Assembly (NCBI GenBank): GCA_964500805.1
Contig: CAZCQH010000022.1
Location: 23,467 to 87,466 of the forward strand
DNA: 64,000 nucleotides
Direction of reading: 5' to 3'
Source of the DNA: Ga0077555 sp964500805
Lineage (GTDB): Bacteria; Pseudomonadota; Alphaproteobacteria; Rhizobiales; Hyphomicrobiaceae
Each line of letters opens with the position of its first letter. Within the stretch, counting starts at the first letter, position 1. A program made the position numbers and the translations under genes. The notes beneath the pieces were generated by a model. That model was not told where the DNA came from, did not search any database, and saw only the letters and a program-made list of their open reading frames with translations. Shown one piece after another: positions 27,327 through 36,506 of the stretch.

Positions 27327-27357
27327 TTTTGTTAACGTTTCGATAACCTTAACAAAA
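27327..27357. repeat. AT-rich inverted repeat TTTTGTTAA ... TTAACAAAA
   Basis: Perfect 9-bp arms (27327-27335 and 27349-27357) surround 13 bases in an otherwise GC-rich region. This could be an operator or promoter element for the downstream gamma-glutamyltransferase gene. No known binding site was matched. Confidence 0.45.
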
Positions 27358-27576
27358 CAGGCCGGAACTCCCGTCCCGAACACTGCGCCCGGGCGAAATC
27401 GCTTGGGTTGCTGCCCCGCCAACCGGCCACGCGGCGCGCGCGGGCGATTCAGCGGAAGGGTTCGGCCGGGCATCGTCGTAGCTGCCCTGCACGTGTCGGG
27501 TATTCGGTGTGCGCTCGTCTGTCTGCTACAACTCTCCCCGCCCGATTCACGGCGCGCATCCTCGCGAGGTTCCCCA

Positions 27577-29166
27577 ATGGACATGTTCGACTGGCAGTTC
27601 CCTTACCCCTCGCAGCGCATGCCTGTGCTGGCGCGGAATTGCGTGGCGACCTCCCAGCCGCTTGCCGCCCAGGCCGGCCTCGCCATGATGCAGAAGGGCG
27701 GCAACGCCGTTGACGCCATTCTCGCCACCGCCATCGCGTTGACCGTTCTCGAGCCAACCAGCAATGGCATCGGCGGCGACGCCTTTGCGATACTTTGGGA
27801 CGGCAAGGGCCTCAAAGGCTTGAACGCCTCGGGCCGCTCGCCGGCAGCCTGGACACCGCAGCGCTTCAAGGGGCACACCGAGATGCCGAAGCGCGGCTGG
27901 GATTCGGTCACGGTCCCCGGCTGCGTCTCGGCCTGGGTCGAATTGTCGGCAAAGTACGGCAAGCTGCCCTTCGCCGACCTGTTCGAGCCCGCGATCCGCT
28001 ATGCGAGCGACGGCTACATGGTCTCCCCGACCATCGCCCGCCTCTGGGCCAACGGTGCTGCGGAACTGGGCAAGTATCCGGGCTTTGCCGAAGCCTTCAT
28101 GCCGAAGGGGCGCGCGCCGCAGCCGGGCGAGAAGTTCGTCTCCAAGCCGCATGCCCGCACATTGCAACTCATCGCTGAAACGAGAGGCGAAGCCATCTAT
28201 CGCGGCGAGCTGGCGGAGAGGATCGCCGCCTTCGCCAAGCAGCACAATGCAGCACTCACCGCCGCTGACATGGCCGCGCACACGCTCGACTGGGTGGAGC
28301 CCACCGCCATCGATTATCGCGGCTATACGCTGCACGAGATCCCGCCCAACGGTCAGGGTATCGGCGCGCAGATCGCGCTCGGCATTCTCGAGAACTTTGA
28401 CGTCAAGGCCAACGCCATCGATAGCGCCGACGATCTGCATCTGAAGATCGAGGCCATGAAGCTCGCCTTCGCGGACCTCTACGAGTACGTCTCCGACATC
28501 TCGACCATGCGCGTCACTCCGGCGCAAATGCTCGACAAGGCTTACCTGAAGACCCGCGCGACGCTGATCGACGTAAAGAAAGCGTCGAAGCCCGCGCACG
28601 GAAATCCGGCCTCCAGCGGCACCGTCTATCTCACCGCCGCCGACGAACGCGGCATGATGATCTCCTACATCCAGTCCAACTACTCGGGATTCGGCTCCGG
28701 CGTCGTCGTTCCCGGCACCGGTATCGCCCTGCAGAACCGTGGCTCCGGATTCGTTTTGAAGCCCGGTCACGCCAATATCGTCGCCCCAAAGAAGCGCCCG
28801 TTCCATACGATCATTCCCGGCTTCCTGACCAAGCACGGCAAACCGGTAATGAGCTTTGGCGTCATGGGCGGATCCATGCAGGCGCAGGGCCACATGCAGG
28901 TGATCTCGCGCATGGTCGATCACGGCCAGAACCCGCAGGCTGCGAGCGACGCGCCCCGCTGGCGCATCGATGCCGGCGTTCGCGTGGGCATCGAGCAGGG
29001 CGTCGCACCCGAGACGATCGCCGAGCTCAAGTCTCGCGGCCACGACTTGGTCGAGGCCGGCCGCTGGAGCACCGACTTCGGCCGCGCCCAGCTCATCTAC
29101 AAGATGGAGGACGGCTATCTCGCCGCCTCCGAGCGCCGCACCGACGGCCAGGCGGTTGGTTTTTGA
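27577..29166 (+). CDS. Gamma-glutamyltransferase family protein (YwrD-like)
   Basis: A 529-residue Ntn-hydrolase precursor of the gamma-glutamyltransferase family, which cleaves gamma-glutamyl amides after autoprocessing. The N-terminal part has LAAQAGLAMMQKGGNAVDAI and NGIGGDAFAI. The processing threonine is expected in SGTVYLTAAD near residue 348, followed by SNYSGFGSGVVVPGTGI and GVMGGSMQAQGHMQ. No signal peptide is visible, unlike classical periplasmic GGT, so this resembles the cytoplasmic YwrD type. A GAGG site precedes ATG 27577. A second, different GGT is encoded at 34856-36463. Confidence 0.92.
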   Translation: MDMFDWQFPYPSQRMPVLARNCVATSQPLAAQAGLAMMQKGGNAVDAILATAIALTVLEPTSNGIGGDAFAILWDGKGLKGLNASGRSPAAWTPQRFKGHTEMPKRGWDSVTVPGCVSAWVELSAKYGKLPFADLFEPAIRYASDGYMVSPTIARLWANGAAELGKYPGFAEAFMPKGRAPQPGEKFVSKPHARTLQLIAETRGEAIYRGELAERIAAFAKQHNAALTAADMAAHTLDWVEPTAIDYRGYTLHEIPPNGQGIGAQIALGILENFDVKANAIDSADDLHLKIEAMKLAFADLYEYVSDISTMRVTPAQMLDKAYLKTRATLIDVKKASKPAHGNPASSGTVYLTAADERGMMISYIQSNYSGFGSGVVVPGTGIALQNRGSGFVLKPGHANIVAPKKRPFHTIIPGFLTKHGKPVMSFGVMGGSMQAQGHMQVISRMVDHGQNPQAASDAPRWRIDAGVRVGIEQGVAPETIAELKSRGHDLVEAGRWSTDFGRAQLIYKMEDGYLAASERRTDGQAVGF

Positions 29167-29175
29167 AGGCGCGTG

Positions 29176-29949
29176 TTATCGCGCATCACTCGCCGGAACG
29201 TGTGTTTTGAGGAATTGACGCACCCGAGCGATCGTTCGCGCCTTCAGCTCGGGCGGCTCTTTCCAGGGATAAACCGTCACCTCGGCTTTCGGCGCCAGCG
29301 ACGCGATGTCGACGCTGCTCTGCCAGGGATGAGACGAGGTGGCGTCCGGCAGCACGAGGATCGGGGTCCGACAGTTCCGCGCGAACTCGCGCGATACGCT
29401 GTAAACGAAGTCCGGACGCACGCGGTAGAGGTTGTGCAGATACGTCTCGATCGTCGCCATTGACACGTCGGGTCGCCGCTCGCGAAACTCCTTGGCCCAG
29501 CCGTCAAGCCCGTGGTTCCACATGACGTCCGGCTCCTCCGGACTGTGCCCGATCGTCTGGCTGATGATCGCGGCGACGACGCGATCCGGAGCTCGCTCCA
29601 TCAGCTTCATCGCGAACGAGCCGCCGATGCAGTTGCCGAAGAACGCGAACTGGCGAATGTCGAGGTGGTCCATGAGCCCGAGCTGGTCGTCGGCGAACGC
29701 GTTCCACGGGTTCTCGACCGGAACCGGACCCGTCGATTCGCCGTTGGTGGCGTTACGCTGATCCATGGTGATGACGCGGAAGTCGCGCTTGAACTCCTCC
29801 ATCATATTGATGACGGCGTTGGGCCAGTTGATGATCCGCGAGTTCAGTCCGCCGCCCGGAACGGCGAAGAGCGGGAATCCCGAACCGACCTCCTGGTAGC
29901 GGATGCGGACGCCGCCCTTCCCGTAGTACCCCGTCTTCACTGAGCTCAT
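29176..29949 (-). CDS. Alpha/beta hydrolase with a cysteine nucleophile position
   Basis: A 257-residue alpha/beta hydrolase-fold protein. The oxyanion region is AVPGGGLNSRI near residue 29. The nucleophile elbow reads FFGNCIGGSF (residues 103-112), so the central residue is Cys107 where most family members have Ser. A strand/Asp segment (TPILVLPDATSSHPW) follows near residue 205. A Cys nucleophile is known in dienelactone hydrolases, so this may be an active enzyme with altered specificity. The ATG at 29949 is preceded by a GGGAAG site. It is convergent with the first GGT gene. Confidence 0.85.
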   Translation of the reverse strand: MSSVKTGYYGKGGVRIRYQEVGSGFPLFAVPGGGLNSRIINWPNAVINMMEEFKRDFRVITMDQRNATNGESTGPVPVENPWNAFADDQLGLMDHLDIRQFAFFGNCIGGSFAMKLMERAPDRVVAAIISQTIGHSPEEPDVMWNHGLDGWAKEFRERRPDVSMATIETYLHNLYRVRPDFVYSVSREFARNCRTPILVLPDATSSHPWQSSVDIASLAPKAEVTVYPWKEPPELKARTIARVRQFLKTHVPASDAR

Positions 29950-30240
29950 GTCGTCTTCCCTTGTGAGTCCTATCAGCAGATCTGGTTGAAGCGCCGCACA
30001 GATCGCCAGCTCCGTCGTCAGACTAGCTGCGCCCCATGTTCTTTGTAAGGGTGTTGACAGCTTCGGAGCCACTTGCTGTCGGTGGGTCAGAGGCGGCATG
30101 CTACGAGGCGCCAAACTGGGGTTTGATGGAGACGCCGCGTGCGCGTTGATGTCACGATCACGCTCGCGCGGACCAAATCATGTCGCTCTTCTCACTCGCA
30201 CGCGCCGGCTTTCCGACTTTGGTTGGCTACTGACCCGGTC

Positions 30241-30266
30241 GGGGTCAGACCCATGGGTCTGACCCC
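30241..30266. repeat. Perfect 26-base palindrome, copy 1
   Basis: Arm GGGGTCAGACCCA is followed directly by its exact reverse complement TGGGTCTGACCCC. A near-copy lies at 42282-42307. It sits in the 372-base gap between two divergent genes, 55 bases before the DsbA-like gene; the rest of the gap shows no gene. It looks like a dispersed palindromic (REP-like) element and could also act as an RNA hairpin. Confidence 0.8.
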
Positions 30267-30321
30267 TGATTGACGACCACCGGCGCTCTCAACTCTGCTC
30301 GAACACAAACGAGGCTGACCG

Positions 30322-30882
30322 ATGACCGCAACAACAACCGCCTGGCGCGCCGATCCGCTGACGTGGGGCCACGGACCACGCGTGTTCGAAGTGTTCATCG
30401 AGCCGACGTGCCCGTTCTGCGCCAAGGCATTCGGCAAGCTCGATGAGATGCTGGCCACGGCCGGCCCGGACAAGGTGACGATCAAGATTCGGCTGCACTC
30501 GCAGCCCTGGCACATGTACTCGGGTGTGGTCGTTCGCTGCATTCTCGCCGCGTCCACTTTGCCGGAAGGAAAAGAAGCCGCCAAAGCCGTCCTCGCCGCA
30601 GTAATGGCGCATCGAGAGGAGTTCGAGTTCACGAAGCACGCCAGCGGCCCGAACATGCTCGCAACGCCGAACGACATCATCGCGCGCATCGAGAAGTACA
30701 GTGGCATCGAAGTCGCCGAGGCGTTCGCCATCCCGAACCTCGATCGCGAGATCAAATGGCACACCCGCTATGCCCGCCAGAACGGCGTCCACGTCTCGCC
30801 GACCTTCATGATCGACGGCATGGTGCAGGCCGACATGAGCAGCGGCGACAGCGTGTCCGATTGGGTCGCCCGCTTGTCGTAA
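30322..30882 (+). CDS. DsbA/thioredoxin-fold protein with CPFC motif
   Basis: A 186-residue thioredoxin-fold protein with a redox CPFC motif at residues 30-33 in the context FIEPTCPFCAKAF and a cis-Pro loop (VSPTFMIDG) near residue 150. An alpha-helical insertion lies between them, as in DsbA-type proteins. No signal peptide is visible, so it is probably cytoplasmic. It could be a disulfide or 2-hydroxychromene-2-carboxylate isomerase-like protein rather than a classical periplasmic oxidase. The gene starts 55 bases after the palindromic repeat and is co-directional with an MFS transporter. Confidence 0.8.
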   Translation: MTATTTAWRADPLTWGHGPRVFEVFIEPTCPFCAKAFGKLDEMLATAGPDKVTIKIRLHSQPWHMYSGVVVRCILAASTLPEGKEAAKAVLAAVMAHREEFEFTKHASGPNMLATPNDIIARIEKYSGIEVAEAFAIPNLDREIKWHTRYARQNGVHVSPTFMIDGMVQADMSSGDSVSDWVARLS

Positions 30883-31055
30883 TCCCGACTGGCATCGGCT
30901 GGCAATCGGCGGGAGAGTCTCGCCGCTAACAAGGATGACACCCCCGCTGTCCGCAGGGCTGATCCGTCTGGGACGCGGTGCCTTATCTGGAGGTAAATCG
31001 TTTTGCTTCGGGTGATGTCCTCTATGGTGGCGCCACTCGACTCGAGCCGGATGCC

Positions 31056-32267
31056 ATGACTGCGACCCACAGCCCCCCGACAGCCTACCGCCGCAACGTT
31101 GCATTGCTTGCAGTCGCGCAAGCCATGTTCATGACCACGCAATCCATGGGCATCGCAACGACGCCATTGCTCGGGCATTCGCTGCTTGGCGCAGACAAGT
31201 CGCTCGCCACACTCCCGATCTTTCTGACGCACGCCGGCATTATGACCTCGACGATTCCAGCCTCGCTACTGATGGGCCGGATCGGGCGGCGCAACGGCTT
31301 TTCCCTCGGCGCCGTTCTGACGATCTTCTTCGGCCTGCTCGCGGCCTATGCGGCGTGGGTGCAGAGTTTCCCGCTGCTCTGCCTCTCCGCGTTCATGCAG
31401 GGCTCTGGCGCGGCGTTCGCCTGGTATTACCGGTTCGCAGCAGCGGACGCCTCGCCGGTCGATTTCAAGCCCAAGGCCATCTCCTACGTGATGGCCGGCG
31501 GTATTGCCGCCGGCGTCATCGGACCGGAGCTGGCTAAATACACCGTCGACTGGTTCTCGCCGCTGACGTTCCTCGGCGTCTACGTGGCGATCGCCCTGGT
31601 CGCGGCGGCCAATCTGGTCATGCTGCAGGCATTGCGCATTCCGAATCTGACCGCGGCGGAACAGGCCAAGGGCGGCCGGCCCATATCCGAGATCGCAAAG
31701 CAGCCTGCGTTCGTTGGCGCAATTGTGTCATCGATGTTCGGTTATGGCGTAATGACGCTGGTGATGTCTGCAACGCCGCTCGCCATGTTGGCCTGCGGCT
31801 TCAACTTCGGCCATAGCGCGACGGTGATCCAGATCCACATAATCGCAATGTTCCTGCCGTCATTCTTCACTGGGCATTTGATTCAGAGATTTGGCGTGCT
31901 GAACATCATCGCAGCAGGCGCGATTATCCAAGTTGGATGTGCGCTCACCAATCTGGCCGGCATCGAACTCTTCCATTTCGCCTTCTCGAACGCACTGGTG
32001 GGCTTGGGCTGGAACTTCACGTTCGTCGGCGGTTCTACGCTTCTGACCACGACCTACCAGCCGGTTGAGCGCGCAAAGGTACAGGCGGTGCACGACTTTC
32101 TGGTTTACGCGACGACAGCCACGGCGGCGGCGCTGTCGGGCTTCCTGCAGGCACAGGCCGGATGGACCGTCATTAACATCGCGACGCTGCCGATGATGGC
32201 CGCCGTCGTGCTCGCGACCATTTGGCTGCGCGGCAGGCAGCGCCAAGTGGAAGTTGCAACGGCCTGA
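31056..32267 (+). CDS. MFS transporter
   Basis: A 403-residue membrane protein with about 12 hydrophobic segments in two halves. It begins with YRRNVALLAVAQAMFMTTQS (helix 1), and the loop after helix 2 has MGRIGRRNG, a typical MFS A-motif variant between helices 2 and 3. The central cytoplasmic loop contains GGRPISEIAKQPAF. It is a secondary transporter of unknown substrate. I use the ATG at 31056; an upstream in-frame start at 30978 adds a non-hydrophobic extension. It is convergent with the MlrC-like gene. Confidence 0.88.
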   Translation: MTATHSPPTAYRRNVALLAVAQAMFMTTQSMGIATTPLLGHSLLGADKSLATLPIFLTHAGIMTSTIPASLLMGRIGRRNGFSLGAVLTIFFGLLAAYAAWVQSFPLLCLSAFMQGSGAAFAWYYRFAAADASPVDFKPKAISYVMAGGIAAGVIGPELAKYTVDWFSPLTFLGVYVAIALVAAANLVMLQALRIPNLTAAEQAKGGRPISEIAKQPAFVGAIVSSMFGYGVMTLVMSATPLAMLACGFNFGHSATVIQIHIIAMFLPSFFTGHLIQRFGVLNIIAAGAIIQVGCALTNLAGIELFHFAFSNALVGLGWNFTFVGGSTLLTTTYQPVERAKVQAVHDFLVYATTATAAALSGFLQAQAGWTVINIATLPMMAAVVLATIWLRGRQRQVEVATA

Positions 32268-32325
32268 GCTTGCCGACGCACATGGCTGGCAGCGAGCCAC
32301 AATTGCGGCGGCCAATCCGCCCGCG

Positions 32326-33813
32326 TCAGTCCAGATCGAGCGGATACACCGGGCGGCGGACGTTGACGAAAGGAAGCCGGCGAATGTCGTGCGACGTCAC
32401 GCCGTCACCTTCATCGACAACGATGATCTCACCGGCAATCGGCGCATAAGCGCCGCGGAAATGCTGCATGGATTTCACCGCGAGGACGGACTTGTGCTTC
32501 GGTTCGATGCCCGCGATGCGGAAGAAGCCGAGGTCGTAGTTCTGGAAGCGGCGAGTCGCGAGCACGATTTCGACTCCGCCAACCTTGAACGCGGCGGTTG
32601 GGCCGAGGTCGATCTTCATGCCCGTCATCATCGGGCCGGTGATGGTGAAGCGGCCATCGGACAGATGCTGCACGGTGCCGGTCGCGCGGACGGGGCGGCT
32701 GAACTTCGGATCTGTCTTGCCCCCGACGTCGAGCGTCAGCGTGGCTCCGACGCCGGCTTTGGCACAGGCCGCCGCGCACTCGGGGTCAACGATTGTCGCT
32801 ACGGCGGCGTTCTGGAGATCAGCCTCGATCATGGCTTTGAGCAGGCCGGTTGAATCGGAGTAGCCGCCTCCACCCGGGTTATCCGCATAGTCGGCAATCA
32901 CGAGCGGCGCGCCGGCCTTGCTGCCTTTGGCTTTCGCCGCGGCTATAGCGTCGGCGACGGTGGCAAAGCTCACCGAGCGCTCGCGGTGAGTCTCCCAGAT
33001 GTAGGCACCGAGCTCGTCTGCCATCGCCTGGAACCGCGGGCCCCCGCCATCTCCAACGATGACAGCGGTCGGGCCGACTTCCGGAATGTCCGCCTTGTAG
33101 AAGCCGGCGTTGAGCGAAGCGGCGAGCACACCGGGTTGCGTCCTGAGCACGGCGAGTTTCTCGAGGCCTCGGGTCATGGAGCCGGGTTGCGTCGTGCGGC
33201 CTTCGTCGAGGCCGGTCATCGCTTGCGTGCGCGCGACGCAGGTCCGCGGCTTGATCTCGCCCGTTAATGTGCGGGCCACCAGCGCAACTGTCTCAGTGGC
33301 GATCTCGTACATGTCGATGTGCGGGTAGGTCCGGTAGCTGGCGAGGATATCGGCCTCGCGCGCCATCTGGTCGGTGACGTTGGCGTGGAGGTCGAGCGTC
33401 GCCGCGATGATCACCTTCCGCCCGAGCTTGGCGCGCAGGCGCGATAGCAGCTCGCCCTCGCCGTCGAAGAGGTGCTCGGCGACCATAGCGCCGTGAAGAT
33501 TGAGCAAAACCGCGTCGAGCGGCCCGGCATTCTCCGCGTCGGCGACGATCTCGCCGGCAATCGCCTCATAGCAGTCGCGCGTCAGCTTGCCGCCCGGTGT
33601 GGCGTCCGCGACGATCGAAAGAACGGGCTCCCAGCCGTGCCTCTTGCAGCCGTCGAGGAAAGCGGCGACTTCGGTATTGGTGCCCGGATAAACACGCTCC
33701 AGCTCGGCGCCGCGATGAAAGCCGCGCTGGCGATAGGCAGCGAGATCGGTCTGCTGAACAGAGAACGTGTTGGTTTCGTGCTTGAAGCCGGCGATCAGGA
33801 CGCGTGTTGGCAT
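32326..33813 (-). CDS. M81 family metallopeptidase (MlrC-like)
   Basis: A 495-residue protein of the M81/MlrC family. MlrC degrades linearised microcystin peptides, and most family members are uncharacterised. Visible features are the N-terminal VLIAGFKHETNTFS (metal-binding His/Glu), LNLHGAMV near residue 106 and LDLHANVTDQM near residue 140 (further metal-binding His). The C-terminal MlrC domain follows (VIADYADNPGGGGYSDST near residue 304). No signal peptide. It is the last gene of a minus-strand run NTF2-like / GGT / Bug receptor / M81 with gaps of 43, 12 and 40 bases, consistent with one operon. Confidence 0.9.
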   Translation of the reverse strand: MPTRVLIAGFKHETNTFSVQQTDLAAYRQRGFHRGAELERVYPGTNTEVAAFLDGCKRHGWEPVLSIVADATPGGKLTRDCYEAIAGEIVADAENAGPLDAVLLNLHGAMVAEHLFDGEGELLSRLRAKLGRKVIIAATLDLHANVTDQMAREADILASYRTYPHIDMYEIATETVALVARTLTGEIKPRTCVARTQAMTGLDEGRTTQPGSMTRGLEKLAVLRTQPGVLAASLNAGFYKADIPEVGPTAVIVGDGGGPRFQAMADELGAYIWETHRERSVSFATVADAIAAAKAKGSKAGAPLVIADYADNPGGGGYSDSTGLLKAMIEADLQNAAVATIVDPECAAACAKAGVGATLTLDVGGKTDPKFSRPVRATGTVQHLSDGRFTITGPMMTGMKIDLGPTAAFKVGGVEIVLATRRFQNYDLGFFRIAGIEPKHKSVLAVKSMQHFRGAYAPIAGEIIVVDEGDGVTSHDIRRLPFVNVRRPVYPLDLD

Positions 33814-33853
33814 GTCGGGCGACTCGCAGGTTTGGTTGCGGATGCGTTGGCGC

Positions 33854-34843
33854 TTATTCGGGTTTCAGACCGACCGTCTTGATGACATCGCCCCAGCGTT
33901 TGATCTCGGACTGCTGAAACGCGGCAAAAGCAACACCATCGCGCGGGCTGACCGTGAGGCCGAGTTTCTCGATGCGCGCGCGAACATCAGGACGCGCCAT
34001 TCGCGCGCGCACGCGCTGGCCGATGTCGTCGACCATCGCCCGTTCCACGCCCTTCGCGGCGAAGAGAGCGAGCCAGGACTCCGCTTCCGCATCCTTCACG
34101 CCCTGCTCGGAAAGGGTCGGAACCGCCGGGACTTGGGGCGCGCGCTCCTTGCCGGCGACTGCGAGCGCGGTCACCTGTTGCGACTCGATCGGCCCGGTGA
34201 CGGTCGGCAGCACCGCGAGTGCCAGATCGAGACGCCCGGCAGCAATCTCGCCGGCCATTTGCGCGGCTCCCTGGAACGGCACATGCTGCATGCGGGTCCC
34301 CGTTCGCATCATGAAGTTTTCCATGGAGAGGTGCGAGCCCGAACCGATGCCGGTTGAGCCGAAGTTCAGCTTGCCGGGCTGCTCCTTGGCGCGGGCAATG
34401 AGAGCCGCGACATCCGCGGTGCCGAGGTCTTTGCGCACGATCAGCACGTGGTGCATGTCGACCAGCCCCGCGGCCGGCCGGAAGTCGGCCACCGGATCAT
34501 AGCCGGCGTCCTTGATCAGAAACGGCGCCGTGGCATGCGTCTGGATATTGCCGACGAGCCAGACGGAGCCGTCGGCCGGTGCGTTGAGAACGTACCGCGT
34601 GCCGATAGCTCCGGATGCGCCCGGCTTGTTCTCGACGATCACCGCTCTGCCGAGATCATCCTTCAGCTCGTCGGCAACGATTCGGGCGAGCGCATCGGTC
34701 GGCCCTCCAGCAGGGAATGGCACCACGATGCGCGTCGGATTGATCGCCTGCGCGTGCACGTTGACGCTCGGGGCCGTCGCGATCATTGCCAGCGATCCCG
34801 ACGCCAGCAGAACAGCCCGGCGATCGATGATCCTTTTGTTCAT
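33854..34843 (-). CDS. Bug-family (tripartite tricarboxylate transporter) substrate-binding protein
   Basis: A 329-residue periplasmic receptor with an RR-containing signal peptide (DRRAVLLASGSLAMIATAP...HAQ). Bug landmarks are IVVPFPAGGPTDALAR near residue 38, ENKPGASGAIGTRYV near residue 66, GKLNFGSTGIGSGSHL near residue 156 and MQHVPFQGAAQ. These receptors bind small organic or amino acids for TctAB permeases or for sensing. No tctA/tctB genes are nearby. It is 12 bases downstream of the GGT gene and 40 bases upstream of the MlrC-like gene, so its ligand may be related to their substrates. Confidence 0.92.
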   Translation of the reverse strand: MNKRIIDRRAVLLASGSLAMIATAPSVNVHAQAINPTRIVVPFPAGGPTDALARIVADELKDDLGRAVIVENKPGASGAIGTRYVLNAPADGSVWLVGNIQTHATAPFLIKDAGYDPVADFRPAAGLVDMHHVLIVRKDLGTADVAALIARAKEQPGKLNFGSTGIGSGSHLSMENFMMRTGTRMQHVPFQGAAQMAGEIAAGRLDLALAVLPTVTGPIESQQVTALAVAGKERAPQVPAVPTLSEQGVKDAEAESWLALFAAKGVERAMVDDIGQRVRARMARPDVRARIEKLGLTVSPRDGVAFAAFQQSEIKRWGDVIKTVGLKPE

Positions 34844-34855
34844 GCCTAGCCCCTC

Positions 34856-36463
34856 TTAGACGGCGACGGCCATGCCGTCGCGGCCGGGATCGGCACCGCC
34901 GTCCATCTTGCCGTCGATGATCCGGATCGCATGCACGCCGGCGAAGTGGAAGTTCATCGGCCAGCGGCGGACAGTGTAGCCGCGGCGCTGCAGGTCCGCC
35001 TCCGTCGAGCGCAGGATGCGGTTGGTGACATCGAGCGTATCGGACGTCGCATTGAAGCGCGGCGCGTGTACGGCCTCGAGCGCCGACATGCCGAACTCCA
35101 CGACATTGAGGATCACCTGCAGGATGCCCATGGCGATGTAGGTCCCGCCCGGAGCACCGAGGATCAGGAACGGCTTGTCATCCTTGAAGATGATCGACGG
35201 CGCCATCGACGAGAAGCGCGACTTGCCTGGGGCAAGCGAGCCGGGCCGCCCCGGCCGCGGATCGAACACGGCCATGGCGCCGTTGTACATGAAGCCGAGA
35301 CCCTCGGTGACGACGCCCGACGGCGTACCCAGCGTGTGGGTCATGGTCGCGCAGACGCCGTTGGCGTCGGCCGTGGTGACGTGAGTGGTATCGGCGCTCT
35401 CCTTGCCGCTCCTGAAGCGCGGGACGCGCGTTTTCTCGCCGCGCTTGATGCGCTCGGAGAGCGGGCGGGCGTAATCTTTCGAGGTCAGCTCGGCCAAGGG
35501 AACGGAGACGAAGCGCGGGTCGCCGACTTTGGTGTCCTTGTCGACGGTCGCGATCTTCATCGCCTCGGCCACAGTCGCGATGTACTCCGGCGAGTTGTGG
35601 CCCATCGCCTTCAGATCGAAGTTCTCCAGAATGTTGAGCATCTCGATCAGCATGACGCCGCCACCCGGCGGGCGGATGGTCGAGATGCGCAGGCCTCGAT
35701 AGCTGCCCCAGAGCGGCTCTGTCGTCTCGGGCTTGGCGCCCTTCAGGTCCTCGAGCGTGATGAGGCCCCCGTGCGCCTTCATATCGTCGGCAATGCGGCG
35801 TGCGATCTGGCCCTCGTAGAAATCCTCGACGCCCTGTTCGGCGACGCGCTGCAAGGTCGTGCCCATGTCGGGATTTCTCAGCGTCTCACCCATCTTGTGA
35901 AGCGAGCCGTCGGGCTTGGCGTAGATCTTCCGCGTCGCCGGCAGCTGCGTCAGGAAATCCGAGTGCGGCGCGCGGCCCTCTGTCGGCACTTGGTTCCAAT
36001 AGGCGGCGACGTGGGGGCGGACCATGAAGCCGTCGCGCGCGTACTTGATCGCGGCGGGCAGCAGATCCTTCAGCCGCATCGTCCCGTAGCGCTTCAAGGC
36101 CTCGTCATAGCCCCGAAGCGACATCGGCGTCGTGATCGCGCCATAGCCGATTTCATTGACGCGACCCTCCAGCAGGAACCCGAAGCCGTCCTCCGCCTCG
36201 CCGATGAGCAGCTTCTCCCACATGTCGGGCTTCACGCTGAGCGGCGCGCGACCGTGGAAGTCGTGACACACGTGGCGGCTGTTCTTCGGGTCGTAAACCT
36301 GCAGCGAGCCGAAACCGGCGATGCCGCACATCTGCGGATCGACAGCGGTTTGCACCAGCGCCGTCGCGATGGCCGCATCGACCGCGTTGCCGCCGGATTT
36401 CAGCGCCTCGACGCCGGCTTCCACCGCCTCGGGCTGCGCAGCGCAAACCATGCCATGAGTCAT
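34856..36463 (-). CDS. Gamma-glutamyltransferase family protein
   Basis: A 535-residue gamma-glutamyltransferase precursor. The N-terminal MVCAAQPEAVEAGVEALKSG and GGNAVDAAIATALVQ are characteristic. The autoprocessing threonine is in DTTHVTTADANG near residue 360, closer to classical GGT (TTH) than the paralogue at 27577-29166. Late motifs GAPGGTYIAMG and MDGGADPGRDG (near the C-terminus) fit. No signal peptide is present. It lies second in the NTF2-like / GGT / Bug / MlrC run, and the close spacing (12 bases) to a receptor gene suggests use of imported gamma-glutamyl compounds. Confidence 0.92.
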   Translation of the reverse strand: MTHGMVCAAQPEAVEAGVEALKSGGNAVDAAIATALVQTAVDPQMCGIAGFGSLQVYDPKNSRHVCHDFHGRAPLSVKPDMWEKLLIGEAEDGFGFLLEGRVNEIGYGAITTPMSLRGYDEALKRYGTMRLKDLLPAAIKYARDGFMVRPHVAAYWNQVPTEGRAPHSDFLTQLPATRKIYAKPDGSLHKMGETLRNPDMGTTLQRVAEQGVEDFYEGQIARRIADDMKAHGGLITLEDLKGAKPETTEPLWGSYRGLRISTIRPPGGGVMLIEMLNILENFDLKAMGHNSPEYIATVAEAMKIATVDKDTKVGDPRFVSVPLAELTSKDYARPLSERIKRGEKTRVPRFRSGKESADTTHVTTADANGVCATMTHTLGTPSGVVTEGLGFMYNGAMAVFDPRPGRPGSLAPGKSRFSSMAPSIIFKDDKPFLILGAPGGTYIAMGILQVILNVVEFGMSALEAVHAPRFNATSDTLDVTNRILRSTEADLQRRGYTVRRWPMNFHFAGVHAIRIIDGKMDGGADPGRDGMAVAV

Positions 36464-36506
36464 TGTGGGGTTCCCCTCATTTCAGGTGGTATGTCGGTCC
36501 TCGGCT

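Larger units (their letters stand above)
27016..27576. other. Intergenic region with hairpin, G-rich tract and AT-rich inverted repeat
   Basis: No gene is seen in these 560 bases. Three structures stand out: a CCCGGC/GCCGGG hairpin at 27021-27037 just after the hydrolase stop, a run of G-clusters at about 27229-27258 facing C-clusters at about 27280-27300, and an unusually AT-rich inverted repeat at 27327-27357. The last lies about 220 bases before the gamma-glutamyltransferase start and may mark its promoter region. Confidence 0.5.

Noticed and set aside
27327..27357. CtrA binding site (TTAA-N7-TTAA)
   Set aside because: The two TTAA elements are 13 bases apart, not 7.
27547..29043. Minus-strand open frame of about 500 codons opposite the first GGT gene
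   Set aside because: It lies within a clear GGT coding sequence; composition is Asp/Gly/Val-rich and unstructured in pattern.
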